The notes under the pieces were generated by a model, which was not told the DNA's origin, ran no database searches, and worked only from the letters and a program-made list of their open reading frames with translations. DNA of 58,787 nt, from contig CAJXLV010000021.1 in the NCBI GenBank assembly GCA_913056185.1, positions 1-58,787 on the forward strand, read 5' to 3'. Origin of the DNA: an uncultured Bacteroidota bacterium (GTDB taxonomy: Bacteria; Bacteroidota; Rhodothermia; Rhodothermales; Salinibacteraceae). Position numbers and translations under genes: made by a program. Below are positions 16,712 to 25,554 of this stretch, piece by piece. The first letter of the stretch is position 1. The number at the start of each line of letters is the position of its first letter.

Positions 16712-16957
16712 ATGACCGACGACCCTTCCGAGCCTGCGAGGGAGAATCCTTTTTCGCACGGAGAATCTCCGGCCCCGGACGCCCCTCCCTGGGCGGACGC
16801 CGACGAAGCGGCGAGCGGGCTGCCCCATGATGCCGACCGCTCCGGGGCATTTGCCCTCGACATGGCCCGTCTCTGGGTGCAGCAGCACCAAAAAACGGCC
16901 ATGCTGGGGGCCTTTGCGCTCGGCACGTTTGTCGGGGCGCTTCTCCGCGACTCTTGA
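16712..16957 (+). CDS. Small acidic protein with one C-terminal membrane helix
   Basis: An 81-aa product starting at ATG 16712 (MTDDPSEPAREN). Its first half is acidic and Pro-rich and probably disordered. A short amphipathic segment (DMARLWVQQHQ) follows, then one hydrophobic helix (KTAMLGAFALGTFVGALLRD) ends the protein. The glycine-rich anchor resembles YtxH/DUF883-type membrane tails. It lies 69 bp before a second helical membrane protein on the same strand, likely cotranscribed. The function is unknown. Confidence 0.65.
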   Translation: MTDDPSEPARENPFSHGESPAPDAPPWADADEAASGLPHDADRSGAFALDMARLWVQQHQKTAMLGAFALGTFVGALLRDS

Positions 16958-17026
16958 GCGGACCGCACCGGTCGGTGGGCTCGCTCTCTTTGCTCACACC
17001 TCATCTCCACACAGCCCCCCATTCCC

Positions 17027-17725
17027 ATGACCCCGTCTCCGTCCCCCAACCAATCCACATCTGCCCCCACAACTGCCTCCGATGAGGCCCCCGCTGCCCC
17101 GGATCCCGAGGCGCTTCAGGAAGAGCTGGAGGCGCTCCGTACCGAGGTCACACGCCTGCGGGCCCGGCAGGCGGAGCAGCAGGACCGCAGCTGGCTCCAG
17201 CGGCACCCGCTGTGGGCGCTATCGCTGACCGCTATGGTCGGCGGGGCGGCCGGCTACGGCCTGGCCGTCGCGACCCGGCAGCCGCCCCCGACACTCTCGG
17301 AGCAGGCACGCCGACGCCTCCGGGCCATTGCTGAGGAGGCCCGCCGCGCCGCGTCCGATGTGGGCGAAGACTTGTCCGATCGTGCCGCGCGCTCGGGAGA
17401 GCGGGTGCGGGCCCAAGCCCGCACGCACGGAGCGGCCGTCCGCGAAGAGGCGGACGCGCTTCTCCGCGAGGCGGCTGCCCGGGCCCGCGAAGCCGGCGCC
17501 GAAGCGGGCGAGTCGCTGCGCACCGCCACCCGAGAGGCGACGGATGAGGTGCAGGCCGCCGGGGAGGCGCTGGCGGAGGATGCCGGTGCAGCCCTGGACG
17601 ATGCCTCCGATGCAGCCCAAGAGGCCCTGACGTCGGCAAACCGCTCCTCGGCCCTGCGCCGAACGGGGTACGTCGCGGCGGGACTGGCAGCGGGGCTCGC
17701 CCTGCTGGCCCGTCTGCGCACGTAG
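17027..17725 (+). CDS. Coiled-coil/amphipathic-helix membrane protein, YtxH-like
   Basis: A 232-aa protein. A coiled coil (EALQEELEALRTEVTRLRARQAEQQ, about 28-52) is followed by a membrane helix near 60-82. Residues 95-200 are a long Ala/Arg/Glu-rich helix with apolipoprotein-like periodicity (RAASDVGEDLSDRAARSGERVR). A second hydrophobic segment lies at the end (TGYVAAGLAAGLALLARLR). YtxH-like and DUF883 proteins have similar layouts and are often stress-linked. It follows the 81-aa membrane protein and precedes a thioredoxin-like gene. Confidence 0.7.
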   Translation: MTPSPSPNQSTSAPTTASDEAPAAPDPEALQEELEALRTEVTRLRARQAEQQDRSWLQRHPLWALSLTAMVGGAAGYGLAVATRQPPPTLSEQARRRLRAIAEEARRAASDVGEDLSDRAARSGERVRAQARTHGAAVREEADALLREAAARAREAGAEAGESLRTATREATDEVQAAGEALAEDAGAALDDASDAAQEALTSANRSSALRRTGYVAAGLAAGLALLARLRT

Positions 17726-17781
17726 TACATCTCTTCTCAGCGATTGTCTCCCGCACACCAATCCCTTAAGCACTCCCTGTT

Positions 17782-18411
17782 ATGCCTGATGTCCTCGATA
17801 GCGGTGCTTTTTCGGAGGGGCTGTCCTACGCGGACTATCGCGCCGACTGGCACCGTCAGGTTCAAGATGCCCCGTCCTCGGGCGCGGATGCATCCGCGCG
17901 CCGCCTGTACCACTACCTGCGCTACAACTGGAAGCGCCAGGCGCACGTCCACGAGGCCTATGTGCCGTCGGAGACGCTGCGGCGTGCCCTTGATGCAGTG
18001 GAGGCCCCGCAGGCCTGGGGGGTACTCACGGAGCCCTGGTGCGGCGATTCTGCGTTTTTGCTCCCGGTGATTGCTGAGGCCGCGGCTCTGTCCGATCAGG
18101 TGTCGCTCCGCATTCTGCTGCGGGATGAGAATCTGAACCTCATGGACCAGTACCTCACAAATGGCAGTCGCAGCATTCCGAAGCTCGTGGCGTTTTCGGG
18201 CGCGGGGGAGGAGCTGTTTACGTGGGGGCCCCGCCCGGCACCGGCGGCCCGGCGCTTTGCGGAGCTGCAGGAGGAGCACGAGGACAAATCGGCCCTGATT
18301 GGCACCTTCCTGGAGCACTACGAAGACGGCGGGTGGCAGGCCGCGGATGCGGAGCTGGCGGAGCAACTCCGGTCTGTCGTGGAGGTCCCCTCGTCTGTCG
18401 CTGAGGAATGA
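17782..18411 (+). CDS. Thioredoxin-like fold protein
   Basis: A 209-aa cytoplasmic protein. The segment AWGVLTEPWCGDSAFLLPVI aligns with a thioredoxin active site in which only the first Cys remains (WCGDS instead of WCxxC). SIPKLVAF provides the cis-Pro loop. This pattern fits the thioredoxin_9 group, which often keeps a single Cys and has no proven reductase role. The gene follows the YtxH-like gene by 56 bp. A hairpin at 18539-18567 probably ends transcription. Confidence 0.82.
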   Translation: MPDVLDSGAFSEGLSYADYRADWHRQVQDAPSSGADASARRLYHYLRYNWKRQAHVHEAYVPSETLRRALDAVEAPQAWGVLTEPWCGDSAFLLPVIAEAAALSDQVSLRILLRDENLNLMDQYLTNGSRSIPKLVAFSGAGEELFTWGPRPAPAARRFAELQEEHEDKSALIGTFLEHYEDGGWQAADAELAEQLRSVVEVPSSVAEE

Positions 18412-18538
18412 GTTCCTTTCCGCGACGGAAGCCCCCGGCGCTCTCGCACAGAGAGATTCGCACGGAGGAATACTGCCGGGTGCAGGGTGTATGTCTGTTA
18501 TTGCAAAGACTACTCCTTACCCCTTTAGGCAACAAAGC

Positions 18539-18567
18539 AGACGCGCCCCACAGGAAGGCGCGTCTTT
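18539..18567 (+). terminator. Intergenic hairpin terminator between convergent genes
   Basis: AGACGCGCC (18539-18547) pairs perfectly with GGCGCGTCT (18557-18565) across a 9-base loop and is followed by T residues. It lies between the thioredoxin-like gene and the convergent gene ending at 18619, so it may serve both strands. Confidence 0.65.
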
Positions 18568-18618
18568 CCGCGGGGATAAGATCCATCTCCTCCAGCACCT
18601 GTGGCGGTTCGCTTCCAG

Positions 18619-18948
18619 TTATGCCTGAGGGGGGCGTGGCTCCTGCTGGTATACCTCAAAGACGGTGCGCTGGTCGGGCAGCACGGCAGCGGCTACAACT
18701 TGCTCCTCAGGGTTGTACGCCCGCACCAGCTCGTGGAGCTTCGCGAAGGCGCCGTCTTCCGCTGCGGTCGCATCGTTGAAGGTGAGGTATTTGAGGGGCG
18801 TGCGCTCTTCTGGGGCGGCATCGGCCTGGACGGTAAAGACGATGGCCCCACGCCCACGCCGGTCGTACTGGCGCCAGGCGTGCCGGGCCGCGGTGTCCCA
18901 GTGTTCGGTGACGAGCCGGTTGAGCAAAGAGCTGGGGTCGGGGGGCAT
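18619..18948 (-). CDS. Conserved-looking small protein of unknown function
   Basis: A 109-aa product from ATG 18948. It has a folded, mixed alpha/beta composition (AIVFTVQADA, TPLKYLTFNDA, EEQVVAAAVLPDQRTVFEVYQQ) without signal peptide or membrane helix. I do not recognise a family. It stands alone between a terminator hairpin and a 350-bp gap, flanked by 13-bp direct repeats. Confidence 0.6.
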   Translation of the reverse strand: MPPDPSSLLNRLVTEHWDTAARHAWRQYDRRGRGAIVFTVQADAAPEERTPLKYLTFNDATAAEDGAFAKLHELVRAYNPEEQVVAAAVLPDQRTVFEVYQQEPRPPQA

Positions 18949-19302
18949 GAGGGGGCAGCAGCAAGGAAGAAAAAGCGTGTGGTTCTCGTCCTTAATCTGT
19001 TATTGCAAGACAAAATTAGTCCACAACAGGTCTCCCCATCCGGGGCGCGCAATTCGCGGAAGTGGGGGAGGAGGGAGGACCTGATCAAATCGACTCTGCG
19101 GTGGCCTCACGAACGACGGGCATACCGAATAGCCCAAGGCGTTTCATTCGTAGTGGTTGAAACCGTACACCGATCAAATGCATCTTGCATGGTCAAAGCA
19201 TTGGACGTGGACCTGTTTTCGAAGCACTGAGACAGAGGATTTCGGACAGGATTCTCAGCGGGTGTGGCCCCCCCGGCGGGTCCCGTCGGAAAAATGGGGG
19301 TC
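18949..19302. other. Gene-free gap upstream of the 109-aa gene
   Basis: No open frame here looks like a protein. The stretch is AT-richer than average around 18960-19020 and 19130-19230. It holds one copy of the TCTGTTATTGCAA repeat and, near 19273-19287, an imperfect GC hairpin just after the uvrC stop codon. Confidence 0.5.
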
Positions 19303-21210
19303 TCACGCCGCATCTTCCGCGGTCGCGTGTTCGGAATCCGTCTCCGCGTAGTAGTTCGCTACAGTTTCGGCCTTGGCAGGGCCCACCACCTCGGCCAGCG
19401 CCGTCTCGTCGGCCTCCTTCACCTTGGCGACGGACCCGAACTCCCCGAGCAGTGTCTTCGCGGTCTTGGGGCCAATGCCGTGGATGTCGAGCAATTCGGA
19501 CTGCAGCGTCTTCTTCTTGCGCCGCTTGCGCTGGTAGGTAACGGCAAACCGGTGCGCTTCGTCCCGCACTGTCTGGAGCAGCTGCAGGGCCGGACTGTCC
19601 TTGGCCAGAAACACCGGGTCGGAATCGCCGGGCCGGTACACCTCTTCGAGCCGCTTTGCGAGGCCGATGACGGGAAACCGGTCGAAAGCCCCGACCTCTT
19701 TCAGCATTTCGACGGCACTGGAGAGCTGGCCCTTGCCGCCGTCAATGACGACCAGGTCGGGCCAGGGGCCGTCCTCTTCCACCATGCGGCGGTAGCGGCG
19801 GCGCACAACCTCGCGCATCGCCTTGTAGTCGTCGGGCGTGCCTTCGTCGGTCGAGCGGATCTTGTAGGTGCGGTAGTCGCTCTTGCGCGGGGTGGCATCG
19901 GTGAAGACGACGCAGGAGGCGACCGTCTCTTTGCCGCCGTGGTGCGACACGTCGATGCCGTCGATGCGACGCGGGAGGGCGTCCATCCGGAGTTCGCCCT
20001 TAAGCGCCTTCACCGAGGCGGGAATGCGGTCCCGCTCGCGCTTCATCTGCTGCGTTTTCCACTCGCCCACCTGCAGTTTGGCATTGGAGGTGGCCATGCG
20101 GACCAGGCTGGCCTTTTCGCCACGCTGTGGCACCTTGATGGGCACCGCGCGGCCCTGCTCGCGGCGGAGCAGCGCGTTGAGCGCGTGGGTGTCCTGGGCC
20201 GGGTGATCGGCGGGGTCGTGCGACAGCAGCACCTCGTCCGGCACGAAGTGCGCCTCCGCGTAATGGTTTTCGACAAACGAGAGGAGCAGCTCTTCGTCCG
20301 CCCGCCCCTCAATGCGGCGGAGGAGCTTGTGGCGCTTCCGAATCATCTTGCCCTCGCGCACCTGAAAGAGCACCCCTGCCCCGATGCCCTCGTCGCGGTC
20401 CACGTACAGGGCAAACACGTCGCGGTCCGCAAAGTCCTGGCTGACAATCTTCTGCTTCTCGGAGTGCTTCTTGAGCGCCTGGACCTGGTCGCGCAGGCGG
20501 GCGGCGTCCTCAAAGTTGTGACGGTCGGACTGGGCCTGCATCTCGTCCGTGAGCAGGTCGATGAGTGCCTGCGTCTGGCCGTTGAGCAACGCCTCCACCT
20601 GCTCAATGGTCTGCATGTAGTCCGCTTCCGACTGTTTGCCCACGCACGGGGCCTTGCAGTTGTCGATGTGGTGCTGCAGGCATACGTCGTGCGCACCGGC
20701 CTCGATCTTTTCTTCGCTCAGGTCGAGCGAGCAGGTGCGGAGCTGAAAGACCGACCGGATGGCACTCATCATTGTCTTCAGCTGCGAGACGTCCGTGTAC
20801 GGGCCGAAATACGTCGACCCGTCCTGCTTCACGGTGCGCGTCTTGAAGACGCGGGGAAAGCGCTCGTTTTTGATGCAGATGTAGGGGTACGTCTTGTCAT
20901 CCCGCAGGTTGACGTTGTAGCGAGGCTGGAGCTCCTTGATCTGGTTGTTTTCCAGGATCAGCGCCTCCGCCTCGGTGTCGGTGACGATGATGTCCACGTC
21001 CACGGCCTTTTGCACCATCACTTCAATCCGCCCGTCGCGCTGCCGACTGTTTTGGAAGTAGGTCCGGACACGCGAGCGGAGGTTTTTGGCCTTTCCAACG
21101 TAGAGGACCGAGGCGTCCGCGTCCAGAAATTTATAGACGCCGGGGTCGGTAGGAAGGGCGTCGAGTTTCTGGACGAGCGCGTCGGGCGTGTCGTCGAGGG
21201 GCTCGCTCAT
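19303..21210 (-). CDS. uvrC: UvrABC excinuclease subunit C
   Basis: UvrC makes both incisions around a DNA lesion in nucleotide excision repair. From ATG 21210 (MSEPLDDTPDALVQKLDALP) the protein is 635 aa, normal for the family; the frame is open further upstream but that stretch has no coding character. The GIY-YIG domain is at the start (PGVYKFLDADASVLYVGKAKNLRSRV), the UVR motif in the middle (DRHNFEDAARLRDQVQALKK), then the RNase H-like 5' incision domain (RIDGIDVSHHGGKETVASCVVF), and helix-hairpin-helix motifs at the end (IHGIGPKTAKTLLGEFG). It lies 124 bp downstream of clpP. Confidence 0.96.
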   Translation of the reverse strand: MSEPLDDTPDALVQKLDALPTDPGVYKFLDADASVLYVGKAKNLRSRVRTYFQNSRQRDGRIEVMVQKAVDVDIIVTDTEAEALILENNQIKELQPRYNVNLRDDKTYPYICIKNERFPRVFKTRTVKQDGSTYFGPYTDVSQLKTMMSAIRSVFQLRTCSLDLSEEKIEAGAHDVCLQHHIDNCKAPCVGKQSEADYMQTIEQVEALLNGQTQALIDLLTDEMQAQSDRHNFEDAARLRDQVQALKKHSEKQKIVSQDFADRDVFALYVDRDEGIGAGVLFQVREGKMIRKRHKLLRRIEGRADEELLLSFVENHYAEAHFVPDEVLLSHDPADHPAQDTHALNALLRREQGRAVPIKVPQRGEKASLVRMATSNAKLQVGEWKTQQMKRERDRIPASVKALKGELRMDALPRRIDGIDVSHHGGKETVASCVVFTDATPRKSDYRTYKIRSTDEGTPDDYKAMREVVRRRYRRMVEEDGPWPDLVVIDGGKGQLSSAVEMLKEVGAFDRFPVIGLAKRLEEVYRPGDSDPVFLAKDSPALQLLQTVRDEAHRFAVTYQRKRRKKKTLQSELLDIHGIGPKTAKTLLGEFGSVAKVKEADETALAEVVGPAKAETVANYYAETDSEHATAEDAA

Positions 21211-21334
21211 GGGAATCAGGGACCGGAAGCCATCGGGGAGAGCGGTGGGGGAGAGGGGGGCCAGAGACGGAAAAAGCCCATCCCCAGCCGGTGACTGGCG
21301 ATGGGCCGAACGTCCGGGCGGGGCCTGCGAGGGG

Positions 21335-22081
21335 CTACGCGTCGTCGTCCGCCGTGTCGTTGGCCCCGGCGGCACCGTTGGTAGGGAGGGCGGACAGGGC
21401 GTCCAGGTTTTCCGGATTCAGGACCGTATCCACGAGGCCGTAGTCGCGAGTTTCCACCGCGCTCATCCAGTGGTTGCGGTCGGCATCCTCCTCAATCTGG
21501 TCGATGCTCTTGTGCGTGTGGTGGGCCAGGATCTGGTAGAGGCGCTTCTTGAGCCAGGAGATTTCCTTCGCCTGAATCTCAATGTCGGACGCCTGACCCT
21601 GTGTGCCGCCCATCGGCTGATGCATCATGACGCGGGAGTTGGGCAGGCAGGCACGCTGTCCGTCGCTGCCGCCCGCCAGCAGCACCGAGCCCATGGAGGC
21701 GGCAAGGCCTACGCAGGTGGTGGCCACCGGTGCCTCTACGTACTGCATGGTGTCGTATACGCCCAGGCCGCTGTAGATGACGCCGCCTGGCGAGTTGATG
21801 TACATGTTGATGGGTTGGCTGGAGCCTTCGCTCTCCAGGTACAGCAATTGCGCCACCGTGAGGTTGGCAACCTGGTCGTTGATGGGCGTGCCTACGAAGA
21901 GAATGCGCTCTTTCAGCAGGCGGCTGAAAATATCGTAGGCCCGCTCGCCCCGGCTGGTCTGCTCCACCACCTTCGGCACCAGCCCAGACTGGGGCGAGTC
22001 GCCGAGCCCGCCGGCGTAAATGCTGCTGGGAAGCGAGTTGAGGCTTTTGCTGAACGAAAGAAAGTCGTCAACGTCTGGCAT
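21335..22081 (-). CDS. clpP: ATP-dependent Clp protease proteolytic subunit
   Basis: ClpP is the serine-protease barrel of ClpXP/ClpAP. The ATG at 22081 ([13 protein letters not shown]) gives 248 aa; the frame continues open upstream without coding character. The nucleophile Ser is in [11 protein letters not shown], the His in [12 protein letters not shown] and the Asp in the [12 protein letters not shown] region. The N-terminal extension of about 45 residues is longer than in E. coli ClpP. No clpX is adjacent. uvrC follows on the same strand. Confidence 0.95.
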   Translation of the reverse strand: MPDVDDFLSFSKSLNSLPSSIYAGGLGDSPQSGLVPKVVEQTSRGERAYDIFSRLLKERILFVGTPINDQVANLTVAQLLYLESEGSSQPINMYINSPGGVIYSGLGVYDTMQYVEAPVATTCVGLAASMGSVLLAGGSDGQRACLPNSRVMMHQPMGGTQGQASDIEIQAKEISWLKKRLYQILAHHTHKSIDQIEEDADRNHWMSAVETRDYGLVDTVLNPENLDALSALPTNGAAGANDTADDDA

Positions 22082-22440
22082 GCAAGCGTTGGTGGGTCCG
22101 CAGGGAGAATGGGTGCATTCTCCTCCACCTTCGCACGTCCAAAACGTTCCCGCTGCCTGCAGGGATTGCACGGCCATTCCATTTGGGGCGGGAGTGCGGC
22201 GAGGGCCTGAGATGATTTTTTCGGGCACAGCGGCCCCGGACGGCCGGGCGCTCTTGCCTGCAGGCGTGCTGCCGCCTACGTTGTGGGCACCACAAGAGGC
22301 GCCCAACAGAGGCGCCCAACACTTGTGGGGGCTGTGCATCCAACCAGAGGGCGGATGTGCCGTGGCACTCGCAAGGCGCCTGCCGCTCGATTCTGCACGC
22401 CGCCGCTTCAGTCGTCCTGGTCAAAACCACTTTCGCCCAC
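22082..22440. other. Divergent intergenic region clpP / phosphatase
   Basis: No gene is supported in this stretch. It contains the hairpin and tandem repeat at 22281-22320 described separately. Otherwise it is GC-rich without recognisable promoter boxes. Confidence 0.5.
22281..22320. repeat. Hairpin followed by a perfect 13-bp tandem duplication
   Basis: TTGTGG GCA CCACAA (22281-22295) forms a perfect 6-bp stem. It is followed by AGAGGCGCCCAAC twice in tandem (22295-22307 and 22308-22320), each containing GGCGCC. The block lies 120 bp ahead of the phosphatase start and may be an operator or a slippage product. Confidence 0.55.
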
Positions 22441-23373
22441 GTGCCCCGATTCGTTCCAGCTCTCCTCGCAGGCTGTGCGCTGCTGCTGACGGCCTGCCAG
22501 ACTGCGCGCCCGCCTGCGTCTCCTCAGCAAACCGACCGGCTTCGGCAGAAGGTCGACAGCCTGCGGGCCGTTACGGACCGCCTCTCACGGGCGGGGTCCC
22601 TGCGCAATCCGCTTCTCCTAAGTACGCTGTGGGTTCAAACGGCGGTAGAGTACGACGGCGTGGCGCGCCAGGCGTATGTGCTGGCCGAGCACATGATGCA
22701 GCGCGGCCTGGCAGACAGCACGTGGACGGCCTCGACCGAACAGGCGGCGACGGGCGCCGCGGCGTACCGCGAGAAGCCCCCAGCCGTGGTACTGGATGTG
22801 GACGAGACGGTGCTCGACAACAGCCCGTACCAGGCCCGCCTCATCCGCGACGATGAGACGTACGGGTCGGAAAGCTGGAGCGCATGGGTTCGGGAGCGGC
22901 AGGCCGATCCCGTGCCGGGTGCCCGGGCGTTCACGCAGGCGGCTGTGCAGGCGGGCGTCCAGGTCATCTACCTGACCAACCGGGACGCCGACCTGGAGGC
23001 GGCGACCCGCGACAATCTGCGCGCCCTTGGGTTTCCGGTGGACGATGCCCCGGACGCGGTGCTGACTCAGGGCGAGCAGCCAGGGTGGGAGGCCAAGCGC
23101 CCGCGCCGCGCCTGGGTGGCCGAGCGCTACCGAATTCTGTTGCTTGTGGGGGACAACTTTGGAGACTTTGCGGCGGGGGCAGACACCACGGTGGCGGCGC
23201 GCGATCGGCGCGGCCGTGCCTTCCGCGAGTACTGGGGCACGCGTTGGATTGTACTGCCCAACCCGCAGTACGGCTCCTGGGAGGGAGCGCTGCATGGGTT
23301 CGCGTACGGTCGCCCCCGCCTCCACCAGCTCGACGTTATGCATCAACAGCTCCGCCCGAAGAGTGCCGAGTAG
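22441..23373 (+). CDS. HAD-family acid phosphatase lipoprotein, class B / e(P4) type
   Basis: A GTG start at 22441 gives a compact lipoprotein signal (PRFVPALLAGCALLLTAC, lipobox LTAC); a GTG at 22357 would add 28 awkward residues. The HAD motif I is AVVLDVDETVLDN, with the nucleophile Asp and the acid/base Asp. Motif II is in VIYLTNRDADLE, and motif IV in LLLVGDNFGDFAAG. This matches lipoprotein e(P4) and related 5'-nucleotidases, which dephosphorylate nucleotides outside the inner membrane. The protein is 310 aa. Its stop codon is one base before the start of the exonuclease gene, so the two are probably translated together. Confidence 0.85.
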   Translation: MPRFVPALLAGCALLLTACQTARPPASPQQTDRLRQKVDSLRAVTDRLSRAGSLRNPLLLSTLWVQTAVEYDGVARQAYVLAEHMMQRGLADSTWTASTEQAATGAAAYREKPPAVVLDVDETVLDNSPYQARLIRDDETYGSESWSAWVRERQADPVPGARAFTQAAVQAGVQVIYLTNRDADLEAATRDNLRALGFPVDDAPDAVLTQGEQPGWEAKRPRRAWVAERYRILLLVGDNFGDFAAGADTTVAARDRRGRAFREYWGTRWIVLPNPQYGSWEGALHGFAYGRPRLHQLDVMHQQLRPKSAE

Positions 23374-23374
23374 C

Positions 23375-25072
23375 ATGTCCGTCTCCGACGCCACGTTCGT
23401 CGTCACCGACGTCGAAACCACCGGCACGTCCGCCGATCAGCACCGAATTATGGAGCTCGGCGCCGTAAAGGTGCGCGACGGGGAGGCGGTGGACCGGTTC
23501 CAGCAGCTCGTCAACCCGCAGCGGTCCGTCCCGGGCCGCATCACAACGCTTACGGGCATCACCACCGGGATGGTGTTTGAGGCACCGCCGGCGGCGGAGG
23601 TGCTCCCGGCGTACCTGGCGTTTCTGGGCGACGGCATCTTTACGGCGCACAACCTGTCGTTCGACCGCTCCTTCATCAATGCCGAGCTGCAGCGCACAGG
23701 CCGCGAGGCCCTTCCCAACCCCGCGCTCTGCACCCTGCGGCTGGCCCGTCGCCTGCTGCCGGGCCTCGATTCAAAAGGCCTCAGCCGACTGACGCAGTTT
23801 TACGACATCGATGTAAACGGCCGCCACCGCGCGCTGGGCGATGCGGCGGCGACGGGGCGCGTCCTGCAGCGCCTCCTGAGCCAGCTGGCCTTCGAGCACG
23901 AAATCGACACTGTGGAGGGGCTGCTCCGCTTCCAGCACCAGAGCTACCAGCGCGTCCGGTCGGTCCCCACCAACATCGAGAGGATTCGGGAAGAGGTGCT
24001 CCCCGACGCCCCGTCCGCGCCGGGCGTATACGTGATGAAAAACAGCGCCGGCACGCCCCTCTACATCGGCAAAGCAAAGCGCCTCGCCAACCGCCTGCAG
24101 AGCCACTTTACGGCGGTGGAGTCGAGCGGGGCGCGCAAGCGCAAGATGCTGCAGAAGGTGCGGTCGGTGGACTGGACGACAACAACGACCGAGCTGGAGG
24201 CCATTCTCCTGGAGTCGCGCCGGATTAAGGCCGAAAAGCCGCGCTACAACCGCGCCCAGCGCCGATACTACAGCCGCCCGTTCATCCGGCTCGATACGGC
24301 GCACGAGATCCCCACAATTTCCTGGACGCGGCGGCTGGAGGGGGACGCGGCGGAGTACTACGGCCCCGTGCGCAACACCGAGCAGGCGGACATGGTGGTG
24401 GAGGTGGTGGGGCGCTTCTTTCGGCTGCGGGAGTGCGACGACGAGCGGCTCCGCCTGGGCCAGCGGTGCCTCTACGCCGACATGGACCGCTGCACGGTGC
24501 CCTGTGAAACGGACGATCCGGAGGCGTACCGTGCGGTGGTGGACCGCGTGCGGGCCTTCCTGAGGGGGCAGGACCCGAGCGTGGTCGAACAGCTGCGCGA
24601 GCGGATGCGGCGGGCCTCCGAAAATCTTAATTTTGAAAAGGCCGCCGAGATTCGAGACACGCTGGAGCCGCTGGAGCGCATCCTGGAGAAGCAGCGCCTC
24701 GCCGCCGCGCCGGTGCGGCAGCACAACGCCGCTCTGGTGCACCATGGCAGCGACCGCGACGGCCGCGTGGACGTGCTGCTGGTGCGGGCGGGGCAATTTC
24801 GAGACACGGTGCCGCTACGCCCACCCTTGGACGAGGCCCAGCGCGACCGCCTCCGTGCACGCTGCCGGGCGGTGTTTGGGGCGGGGGCATCGTCGACCGA
24901 CTCCTTCTCGAAGCGGGACGCTACTGAAATTCGCTTGCTCTCGCACTGGACCTCTGCGCACCGCGACGAGCTGGCCGTGGTGCGGGGCGGCGCCGAGGCG
25001 TCTCCAGAACAGGTGTGTGCCGACGTCGCGTCGGTCCTTGAGAATGCCCCACACCAGGTTGGCCCCTCCTGA
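23375..25072 (+). CDS. DEDDh 3'-5' exonuclease fused to GIY-YIG (UvrC-like) nuclease
   Basis: A 565-aa two-domain nuclease. Residues 5-175 are a DnaQ-like exonuclease (Exo I TDVETTG with D12/E14, Exo II AHNLSFDRSF, Exo III RHRALGDAAATG). A GIY-YIG domain then begins near residue 210 (PGVYVMKNSAGTPLYIGKAKRL), followed by a UvrC-like Cys region (LYADMDRCTVPC) and a UVR-type helix pair (NLNFEKAAEIRDTLEPL). It lacks the UvrC RNase H and HhH domains. Similar fusions are often annotated as DNA polymerase III epsilon/UvrC-like or Cho-like proteins. ATG 23375 is preferred over upstream in-frame starts inside the phosphatase gene. Confidence 0.9.
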   Translation: MSVSDATFVVTDVETTGTSADQHRIMELGAVKVRDGEAVDRFQQLVNPQRSVPGRITTLTGITTGMVFEAPPAAEVLPAYLAFLGDGIFTAHNLSFDRSFINAELQRTGREALPNPALCTLRLARRLLPGLDSKGLSRLTQFYDIDVNGRHRALGDAAATGRVLQRLLSQLAFEHEIDTVEGLLRFQHQSYQRVRSVPTNIERIREEVLPDAPSAPGVYVMKNSAGTPLYIGKAKRLANRLQSHFTAVESSGARKRKMLQKVRSVDWTTTTTELEAILLESRRIKAEKPRYNRAQRRYYSRPFIRLDTAHEIPTISWTRRLEGDAAEYYGPVRNTEQADMVVEVVGRFFRLRECDDERLRLGQRCLYADMDRCTVPCETDDPEAYRAVVDRVRAFLRGQDPSVVEQLRERMRRASENLNFEKAAEIRDTLEPLERILEKQRLAAAPVRQHNAALVHHGSDRDGRVDVLLVRAGQFRDTVPLRPPLDEAQRDRLRARCRAVFGAGASSTDSFSKRDATEIRLLSHWTSAHRDELAVVRGGAEASPEQVCADVASVLENAPHQVGPS

Positions 25073-25554
25073 AGCGAAGCGCGCCCTGCGCACTGGCTCC
25101 CTCGATGCTTCCCAGAATGCGTTGCCTCCATTCTGCAAAATCCCCTCTCGCCCCCTCACGCTGAGCCTCCGGTGCCCAAAAGCGCCCCCTAAAGGCAGCC
25201 CCCAACGGGCTCTCTCGTTAACCTCAGCAAAACGGTAAACTTGACCACCGATGCCTTGATCTCCCCCCGGCCTGGGTCGGGGAAGACGTCAAGGAATGCG
25301 GAGCGGGGCAGGGGGCAGCTTTCGTCCGGAAACGCCACTGCGGTGCCTGGCTGTATTCCAACTCGTGGACGCCTGCGGCATTGGCTGAGCACAATCGTGC
25401 AACATATTTCTGAGGTCAAGATGGACGTTCTGCGCTGAGGCAAGCGTGTGCAAGAAAAGGGAGCACAGTGTGACAGGAAGAAACCTATTGAGAGAAGGGA
25501 AGTGGGAGGTGCATATAAAATCACCCCACCCCCTCCTTTGCTTTCTCTCCTCCC
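25073..25554. other. Gene-free region with an IS605-like right end
   Basis: Nothing here looks like an intact gene. It contains the hairpin plus GTCAA block at 25262-25292 and an AT-rich stretch just before the next gene, including GGTGCATATAAAATCACC near 25507. The latter may be part of the promoter of the LVIVD gene. Confidence 0.5.
25262..25292 (+). repeat. Solitary IS605-like right-end hairpin with GTCAA
   Basis: CCCCGGC pairs with GTCGGGG (one G-T pair) in a short loop and is followed by AAGACGTCAA, ending at 25292. The layout matches the right end of the IS element at 4708-4732. No transposase sequence lies beside it, so it would be a solo end or a decayed element. Confidence 0.45.

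Larger units (their letters stand above)
18494..19008. repeat. 13-bp direct repeats flanking the orphan gene
   Basis: TCTGTTATTGCAA occurs at 18494-18506 and again at 18996-19008, 502 bp apart, one copy on each side of the small gene at 18619-18948. The following bases are also similar (AGAC and GACA). Chance is possible, but the copies bracket the gene neatly. Confidence 0.5.
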
